Part shown: one piece after another, positions 59,137 to 64,000 of the stretch
Layout of the letters: each line of letters opens with the position of its first letter
Numbering within the stretch: the first letter of the stretch is position 1
Assembly: GCA_035447605.1 (NCBI GenBank)
Contig: DAOTHJ010000002.1
Coordinates: 62,001 to 126,000, forward strand
DNA: 64,000 nt
Origin: UMGS1668 sp035447605
GTDB taxonomy: Bacteria; Bacillota; Clostridia; Oscillospirales; Ruminococcaceae
Reading direction: 5' to 3'
The notes under the pieces: generated by a model
The model's input: only the letters and a program-made list of their open reading frames with translations
The model's database searches: none
What the model was told of the DNA's origin: nothing
Position numbers and translations under genes: made by a program

Positions 59137-60080
59137 TGTTTTATCTGGATGGGAGCGTCTTTTTCTTCGATATCGAGGAGGCTTTCAGCCGGCTGATCGG
59201 CGTCGCCCGCGGGGAAAACGCCGAAAAGCCCGGTGATCCCCTGGCAAAAGGTCTCTGCGGCGGTTTTGCCGAGGTTTATGGAACAAGGCCTGAATTTGTG
59301 CGCGCCGGAGCGGATGACAAAACGCTCCTGCGCGGGATTCTTCCTGACGATGCGGCGGCGGTGATCCCGGAGTACGACTGTTCCGCCGAGGCATTCCGCG
59401 CCGCCTTTCCAGAAAACAGGCTGAGCGTCGTTTTGCGGACGAAAGATATGAAGATCGACGCCGACGCCCTGCTTGCCGCGGCGGAAAAGGAGCCGGGGAG
59501 CGTGATTTTCCTCACCAATCCGGCCTGCCCGGCGTCGCTGGAGCTCTCCGCGGCCGAGGTGAGGAGCCTTGCCTCCGCGGCGAAAGGTTTGATCCTCGTG
59601 GATGAAAGCTATATAGCCGATCCAAAAGAATCCGTGCTCAAAGATGCCGGCGTGATCCCGAATCTTGTCGTGCTCAAAAAACTCTGGTTCGGCGGAAACC
59701 CGGTCTATGCCGCGGGAGCGGATCTGCCGGAGTTCGACGGAGGAATCTCCGCCTCCGACCAGGCCGCCGCGGAGATCATCTTTAAGCATCCGGCCGTGCT
59801 CAAAACGGCGGAACGGAAGCTCACGGACAGCCGGGAAAGCCTTTACCTCCGCATCAAGAAGCTGGCGGTGAAATACCGTGCGCTGGAGCGGCTCTACCGC
59901 ACCAAGGCGGACTGCGTGTTTTTCAAAGCCGACGGTGCGGAGCGGATTGTGGCGGGGCTGGAAGAGCTGGGCGTCGCTGTCCGGAGGGACGGGGACTATC
60001 TCTGTGTCTTCGCCGGCAACCGGGCGGAAAACGACGTCGCTGTCGAGTCGCTGGAGACCGTACTGAAAGAGATGGAATAA
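59136..60080 (+). CDS. PLP-fold aminotransferase-like protein lacking the catalytic lysine
   Basis: A 314-residue protein with fold-type I aminotransferase features of the HisC group: ALLAAAEKEPGSVIFLTNPACP, LILVDESYI, and the strand NLVVLKKLWFGGNP. In HisC the corresponding strand ends in the PLP lysine (TxSK); here LWF replaces it. The usual N-terminal part is also shortened. It is therefore probably not an aminotransferase and may bind another ligand or regulate. ATG 59136 overlaps the polC stop (TGATG), with GGGGAGG upstream. A terminator follows. Confidence 0.7.
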   Translation: MFYLDGSVFFFDIEEAFSRLIGVARGENAEKPGDPLAKGLCGGFAEVYGTRPEFVRAGADDKTLLRGILPDDAAAVIPEYDCSAEAFRAAFPENRLSVVLRTKDMKIDADALLAAAEKEPGSVIFLTNPACPASLELSAAEVRSLASAAKGLILVDESYIADPKESVLKDAGVIPNLVVLKKLWFGGNPVYAAGADLPEFDGGISASDQAAAEIIFKHPAVLKTAERKLTDSRESLYLRIKKLAVKYRALERLYRTKADCVFFKADGAERIVAGLEELGVAVRRDGDYLCVFAGNRAENDVAVESLETVLKEME

Positions 60081-60082
60081 AA

Positions 60083-60117
60083 AACGGCGGCCCTTTTTAA
60101 GGACCGCCATTTTATTT
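60083..60117 (+). terminator. Intrinsic terminator of the polC operon
   Basis: GGCGGCCC pairs with GGACCGCC, loop TTTTTAA, then ATTTTATTTT. Confidence 0.85.
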
Positions 60118-60438
60118 TACAGACGAATTTTAAAAGATTATGCCGCGCATCAGGTCGGAAATCTCCGGAGAAAGGCTTCACCTGTCAAGTTAAAAAGCCG
60201 ACATTCACCGGATGAAACGACTGTCCCCGTATGTCATATGAAGAGAACGGAATCCGCGGCTGCCGTAAAATGTGTTTCCAGAATGACGTCCAATGCTATT
60301 TTACAAAGAGCCGCCTGCCACGGGCGTTTTCCGACAATTTGTGCAAAAGCAGAAAAGATTCTGCCACCGGCATAAAGAGAGCCGATCCGCCTAAACCGGC
60401 CGTTCCTGTGTGCCGCGTGCGGGAAAAGGGCCGCCGCG
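60118..60438. other. Intergenic stretch without a recognisable gene
   Basis: About 320 bp between two convergent transcripts. Only short open frames without ribosome sites or motifs are seen, and no clear hairpin with a T run for the RluD-type gene. Confidence 0.55.
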
Positions 60439-61398
60439 TCAGGATTTCGGCATCGCGAAGCCGAGCTCTTTGAGGAACCACGCATCCTGTACCTGAAACG
60501 TCTTCCCGTCGAGATAGGCGAGCGGACCCTCTCCGCCGAAGCGGAACGTGACTTTATAGGAGCAGAGCGCCTGCCAGGTGAGACCGCGGCCGTCCTTTGC
60601 CTTGCCGTATTTCGTGTCGCCCACGAGCGGGCAGCCGATGGAGGCAAACTGGGCGCGGATCTGGTGGGTCCGGCCGGTCAGGAGCTCCGCCTCCACAAGG
60701 CTCATACCTTTTTTGGATTCGAGCACATAGTATTTCGTCACCGCGGTCAGGCCGCCTGGTACGGGATTTTTATAAACCTCGACCGTATTGGTTTTTTCGT
60801 CCTTCCGGAGGAAACTCTCGATCGTGCCGGAACGCTTGGCCGGGGTGCCGCTGACGACGCAGAGATATTTTTTCTCAACGGTGCGTTCCTTGATGCTGTC
60901 ATTTAGGTAGCGAAGGGCCGCGGCGTTCTTCGCGGCGATCACGATGCCGCAGGTGTTGCGGTCAATCCGGTTGCAGAGCGCCGGCACAAAGGAATTTTCG
61001 TTTTCCGGGTCGTATTCGCCTTTTTTATAGAGGTAGTGCTGGATGCGCAGGATCAGCGTGTCGGCGGACCATTCGTCGCCTTCGTGGACAAGCAGCCCGG
61101 CGGGCTTGTTGGCAAGCAGGATATTCTGATCCTCATAGAGCACGTCGACGGCGGAGGGCGCATAGAGAAAGGCCGGCTTGCTCGGTTCTTCCTCAAAAAA
61201 CTCGTCGGAGACGTAGCACTCGATCAGATCGCCGGTCTCCAGATGGTCGGCGATGTCACAGCGTTTGCCGTTCCGTTTGATGCGCTTGATGCGGATATAT
61301 TTATAGAGCAGGGATTTCGGGAGCTTCGGGACGCTTTTTGTCAGAAACTTGTCCAGGCGCTGCCCTGCGTCGTTTTCGGAGATCGTGAAACTTTTTAT
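60439..61398 (-). CDS. RluD-family pseudouridine synthase (apparent AUA start)
   Basis: RNA pseudouridine synthase. The catalytic domain has NRIDRNTCGIVIAAKN (catalytic Asp in RIDR), TGRTHQIRAQFASIG and PLVGDTKYG. The first NUG codon in frame is a GTG at 61143, which would remove the S4 RNA-binding domain. Upstream codons 61144-61398 are open and encode an S4 domain: FTISENDAGQRLDKFL, then SLLYKYIRIKRIKRNGKR. No ATG, GTG or TTG exists in frame there; the family's expected first codon is an ATA at 61398 (IKSFTISENDAG). A promoter (61431-61459) starts transcription just upstream. I annotate 319 residues from ATA; 61143 is the fallback. Confidence 0.9.
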   Translation of the reverse strand: MKSFTISENDAGQRLDKFLTKSVPKLPKSLLYKYIRIKRIKRNGKRCDIADHLETGDLIECYVSDEFFEEEPSKPAFLYAPSAVDVLYEDQNILLANKPAGLLVHEGDEWSADTLILRIQHYLYKKGEYDPENENSFVPALCNRIDRNTCGIVIAAKNAAALRYLNDSIKERTVEKKYLCVVSGTPAKRSGTIESFLRKDEKTNTVEVYKNPVPGGLTAVTKYYVLESKKGMSLVEAELLTGRTHQIRAQFASIGCPLVGDTKYGKAKDGRGLTWQALCSYKVTFRFGGEGPLAYLDGKTFQVQDAWFLKELGFAMPKS

Positions 61399-61430
61399 AC
61401 CGTCACGGGCTTTCTTTTTTATTTTGGTTC

Positions 61431-61459
61431 AGTATAATACTTTTTAGAAGGATACGCAA
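61431..61459 (-). promoter_or_regulatory. Promoter of the RluD-type gene, overlapping a radC -10
   Basis: On the minus strand, TTGCGT (61454-61459) and TATACT (61431-61436) are 17 bp apart. On the plus strand TATAAT at 61433-61438 could serve radC, with no clear -35. Confidence 0.6.
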
Positions 61460-61483
61460 CAAAAAGCGAAGGGAGCGGATTTC

Positions 61484-62167
61484 ATGCCGGGCGAACACGA
61501 GGGTCACAGACAGCGTCTCCGCAGCAGATACCGCAGCGAGGGGCTGGACGGCTTTGAGCCGCATCAGGTTCTGGAACTGATGCTGTTCTATTCCAATCCG
61601 CGGGCGGATACCAACCCCATTGCGCACCGCTTGCTTGAGCGCTTCGGCAGCCTCGATGCCGTGCTGGACGCCTCTGTGGAGGAACTCTTGGAGGTCAAGG
61701 GCGTCGGTGAAAATACGGCGGTTATGCTCAATCTGGTTCCGCAGATCGCGCGCCGCTATCTGGAGGCGAAAAACGCTACCGACAATCTGGTCGGCGGCCT
61801 CTCCGATCTCGGAAAGTACCTGCTGCCGCGCTTCGTCGGCCGAAAAAACGAGCTGCTCCTGATCGTTTCGATCGATAATAAGGGCCGGATCCTCTCCTGC
61901 GATCGGCTCGCGGAAGGGGAGATCGGCCGGGTGAACGTCACGAAGCGCACGGTGATCGAGACGGTTCTTCGCACAAAGGCATCCCGCGCGGTCCTGGCGC
62001 ACAATCATCCGCAGGGGTATGCCGTGCCCTCGCAGGAGGATATCGACCTGACCCTGCAGCTCCGCAAGTCGCTCCGGGAGGTCGGCGTCGAGTTGGTCGA
62101 CCATATCATCGTGGCAAACGACGACTACGTCTCCATGGCCGCAAGCGGCTATTTCCTCGGCACCTGA
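61484..62167 (+). CDS. radC: RadC family (JAB1/MPN) protein
   Basis: A 227-residue RadC protein: two helix-hairpin-helix motifs in the N-terminal half (VEELLEVKGVGENTAVML) and the zinc metalloprotease-like motif HNHPQGYAVPSQED in the second. The role in DNA repair is unproven; related proteins are found near mobile or competence genes. GGGAG precedes the ATG. Transcribed away from the RluD-type gene. Confidence 0.95.
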   Translation: MPGEHEGHRQRLRSRYRSEGLDGFEPHQVLELMLFYSNPRADTNPIAHRLLERFGSLDAVLDASVEELLEVKGVGENTAVMLNLVPQIARRYLEAKNATDNLVGGLSDLGKYLLPRFVGRKNELLLIVSIDNKGRILSCDRLAEGEIGRVNVTKRTVIETVLRTKASRAVLAHNHPQGYAVPSQEDIDLTLQLRKSLREVGVELVDHIIVANDDYVSMAASGYFLGT

Positions 62168-62302
62168 GCCGCCGGCACATGACCGGGGAAAAGATTTTTG
62201 GAAAGATTGCAAAGGAAAGGTTTGCATATTCTCTCCGTTTCTGCTAAAATTAAAATGTTGTGCCGTGGCGATTTTTTGCCCTTGACAGGGGAGAAAAATC
62301 GC

Positions 62303-62331
62303 TTGACAAACCAAACCGATATCTATATAAT
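62303..62331 (+). promoter_or_regulatory. Consensus sigma-A promoter of the DUF177-rpmF operon
   Basis: TTGACA (62303-62308), 17 bp, TATAAT (62326-62331). Both hexamers and the spacing match consensus exactly. A second TTGACA lies 21 bp upstream (62282). Confidence 0.92.
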
Positions 62332-62359
62332 ATTCTCCGTGGCGTTGCGAGGGATTGGT

Positions 62360-62860
62360 ATGCTGATTGATATTAAAAATCTGTTTGAGGCGCCCGATCT
62401 GACCATTCCGGTCGAAGGGGAGATTGATCTTGCCAATGTGGAGATCTGGGGACAGCGTGTCTTCGGCGCTCCCGTGCGGATCAATGGATTGCTCCGGAAC
62501 CGGGCCGGCATCGTGTCGCTTCAGTATTCGGCGGATGTTCCGCTGAAGTATGAGTGCGACCGCTGCCGAAAGAAAACGGAAAAACATGTGAGCTATTCCT
62601 TTGAGCACATGCTGGCGAGGGAACTCTCCGGCGGGGAAGAGAACGACGAATTTCTCGTGGTTCCGGACGGAATGCTTAACATGGATGAGCTTGTCATGAC
62701 GGATGTCACGCTCGAGCTTCCTTTCCGTTTTTTGTGCAAGGAGGACTGCAAAGGGCTTTGCCCGATTTGCGGCGCCGATCTCAATGAGACGGAGTGCGGA
62801 TGCCAAAAAGAACAGACCGACCCCCGCCTGGCAAAATTAAAAGAGCTGCTCGACAGCTGA
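62360..62860 (+). CDS. YceD/DUF177 protein
   Basis: A 166-residue protein of the YceD (DUF177) family, which lies next to rpmF in most bacteria and is linked to 23S rRNA accumulation. Pattern: PLKYECDRCRKKTEKHV in the middle and CPICGADLNETECGCQ at the end, giving two CxxC-type pairs. ATG 62360 follows GAGGGATTGG. rpmF starts 27 bp downstream. Confidence 0.92.
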   Translation: MLIDIKNLFEAPDLTIPVEGEIDLANVEIWGQRVFGAPVRINGLLRNRAGIVSLQYSADVPLKYECDRCRKKTEKHVSYSFEHMLARELSGGEENDEFLVVPDGMLNMDELVMTDVTLELPFRFLCKEDCKGLCPICGADLNETECGCQKEQTDPRLAKLKELLDS

Positions 62861-62887
62861 GGATCATGAGTTAAGGAGGTGCTCTTC

Positions 62888-63076
62888 ATGGCAGTACCGA
62901 AGAGAAAAGTTTCCAAAGCAAGAAAGAATAAAAGACGTTCCAACGTTTGGAAGATTGCCGTTCCGGGCTTCTGCAAATGCCCGCAGTGCGGCGAGCTGAA
63001 GCTCCCGCATGTAGTCTGCAAGAATTGCGGATACTACAAAGGCAAAGAGATCGTCAAAGTCGAAGAAGAGGCCTGA
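62888..63076 (+). CDS. rpmF: Ribosomal protein L32
   Basis: 50S subunit protein, 62 residues. MAVPKRKVSKARKNKRRS start, zinc ribbon CPQCGELK...CKNCGYYKG with both CxxC pairs (the zinc-binding form, C+). TAAGGAGGTG precedes the ATG. A terminator follows. Confidence 0.97.
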   Translation: MAVPKRKVSKARKNKRRSNVWKIAVPGFCKCPQCGELKLPHVVCKNCGYYKGKEIVKVEEEA

Positions 63077-63101
63077 ACCTCCGATCGAAATTGCTTTCCG
63101 G

Positions 63102-63142
63102 AAAAGCCGTGGTGGGCAAACTTGCCTGTCAGGGCTTTTTTT
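63102..63142 (+). terminator. Intrinsic terminator of rpmF
   Basis: AAAAGCC...GGGCAA pairs with TTGCC...GGGCTTTT, followed by a T run. Confidence 0.85.
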
Positions 63143-63155
63143 CTGTCCAGGATTG

Positions 63156-63184
63156 TTGCAGTTTTTTCCCCCGCATGGTATAGT
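63156..63184 (+). promoter_or_regulatory. Promoter of galM
   Basis: TTGCAG (63156-63161), 17 bp, TATAGT (63179-63184) with TG-N extension. Confidence 0.75.
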
Positions 63185-63229
63185 TTTTATAGACTTTTTT
63201 CTTCTTTTATAAAAAGGAGGCGGCGCGCC

Positions 63230-64000
63230 GTGAAACTGGAGAAAATTCTCTGGGGGACTCTGCCGGAAGGAGACGTTCATCTCTATACGCTTGAGAGCGG
63301 CGGTATCCGCGCGACGGTTTCCGACCTTGGCGGCACCGTGCAGTCCCTCTCCGTTCCGGACAGGAACGGGGAGCCGGCGGATATCGTTCTTGGCTATGAT
63401 ACGCCGGAGGAATATCTTGCGGGCGGCTGCTTTTTCGGCGCGACGATCGGGCGCTACGCCAACCGGATCAAAGGCGCGCGGGTTCATATTGAGGATCACA
63501 CCTTCCGCCTGACCGCCAACGAGGGCAGGAACACGCTCCACGGCGGCGGAGGCTTTCATAAGAAGCTCTGGAAGGCCACTGAGACGCCCGGCTGGCTCTA
63601 TCTGAGCTATGTCTCTCCCGACCGGGAGGACGGCTTTCCGGGCGAGCTTTTTGTCACGGTGCGCTTCGGCTTCAACGACGACGGCAACTTCGAGATCGGT
63701 TATTCCGCCACGACGAACGCGCCGACCTTCGTCAGCCTGACGAATCATACGTATTTTAACCTCGCCGGCAGGGGAAATATTCTCAGTCATCATCTCTGCC
63801 TGCATGCGGATTCCTATACGCCGGTCGATGGGGAACAGATCCCCACCGGCGAACTTCTTCCGGTCGCGGGCACGGAGCTGGATTTCCGGCAGATGCGTCC
63901 GGTCACATCCGATTACGACAACAACTTTGTTTTAAATAAAAAAGGCCCGGCCGCCGAACTCTATGAGGAGACTTCCGGCCGCCTGCTCCACGTTTGGACG
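63230..64000 (+). CDS. galM: Aldose 1-epimerase, galactose mutarotase (5' part)
   Basis: Interconverts alpha and beta anomers of galactose or glucose. 257 codons are seen and the frame is open at the right edge, so the end lies outside. Motifs: GRYANRIKGARV, NTLHGGGGFHKKLW, and NHTYFNLAG with the catalytic His; the Glu expected near the C-terminus is beyond the edge. The start is GTG 63230 after AAGGAGGCGGCGC. galE lies 20 kb upstream, so they are not in one operon. Confidence 0.93.
   Translation, partial: MKLEKILWGTLPEGDVHLYTLESGGIRATVSDLGGTVQSLSVPDRNGEPADIVLGYDTPEEYLAGGCFFGATIGRYANRIKGARVHIEDHTFRLTANEGRNTLHGGGGFHKKLWKATETPGWLYLSYVSPDREDGFPGELFVTVRFGFNDDGNFEIGYSATTNAPTFVSLTNHTYFNLAGRGNILSHHLCLHADSYTPVDGEQIPTGELLPVAGTELDFRQMRPVTSDYDNNFVLNKKGPAAELYEETSGRLLHVWT

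Noticed and set aside
62282..62287. Second TTGACA before the DUF177 gene as a separate promoter
   Set aside because: No -10 hexamer at 16-18 bp; the consensus promoter just downstream is sufficient.

Overview
The window looks like a draft or metagenome-assembled chromosome of a spore-forming, high-GC Firmicute of the class Clostridia, most like the Oscillospirales (Ruminococcaceae-type). The evidence is Bacillota gene order (phoH-ybeY-era-recO; rpsB-tsf, then pyrH-frr-uppS-cdsA-dxr-rseP-ispG-polC), a Gram-positive PolC, DivIVA, and sporulation genes (sigG, ylbJ, a YlmC/YmxH protein), together with matches to Spo0A and sigma-F/G sites. A run of 100 N at 28372-28471 marks a scaffold gap. Nothing indicates a prophage, insertion sequence or conjugative element. 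Almost everything is chromosomal housekeeping, so the interest is in small genes, start codons, leaders and repeats.

Layout. 1-8.2 kb: end of an ASCH protein, LexA-box-controlled uvrB-uvrA, DivIVA, a GNAT acetyltransferase and a THUMP RNA methyltransferase. 8.5-15.4 kb, minus strand: a large secreted cell-wall amidase, a four-Cys mini-protein, YlbJ, a flavin reductase-like protein and a tandem pair of HAD phosphatases. 15.5-21.4 kb: a CmpB-like membrane protein, a small conserved protein, a CAP-domain lipoprotein, a P-loop ATPase, a Clp ATPase, tRNA-Gly(CCC) and a 62-residue protein that is little more than a signal peptide plus a cell-wall sorting signal. 21.6-24.3 kb, minus strand: a small protein, uracil-DNA glycosylase, PduL-type phosphotransacetylase and an amidase-SH3 protein.

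24.3-32.7 kb: ilvE, then the RNA/DNA maintenance run phoH-ybeY-era-[repeat array with gap]-yqzL-like-recO-mutS2-ogt. 32.9-45.5 kb: a probably PPi-dependent phosphofructokinase, a Spo0A-box-preceded DUF6514 gene, DUF421/DUF4363 membrane proteins, two tandem signal peptidases, a 34-residue membrane peptide coupled to mnmA, a CNNM/CorC-type transporter behind a leader with its own terminator, a ROK-family protein divergent from galE, sigG and ylmC/ymxH. 45.5-64 kb: rpsB-tsf, two hypothetical genes, the isoprenoid/phospholipid/ribosome-recycling operon through ispG and polC, a PLP-fold protein without its lysine, an RluD-type pseudouridine synthase, radC, the DUF177-rpmF pair and the start of galM.

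Main points for a second look. (1) A repeat that folds as a three-way junction, with conserved flank GCTGCGAG and loop AAAAGCA, occurs four to five times in tandem after era and once between udg and pduL; its stems differ in sequence but keep pairing. (2) Two, perhaps three, conserved genes (rluD, phoH, a DUF4363 gene) lack any ATG/GTG/TTG where the protein should begin and have AUA, ACG or AUU there. (3) A CNNM transporter leader contains a promoter, about 90 nt of unassigned sequence and an intrinsic terminator. (4) Two tandem Spo0A-type boxes precede a small gene. All family assignments come from reading motifs by eye; no database search was run.
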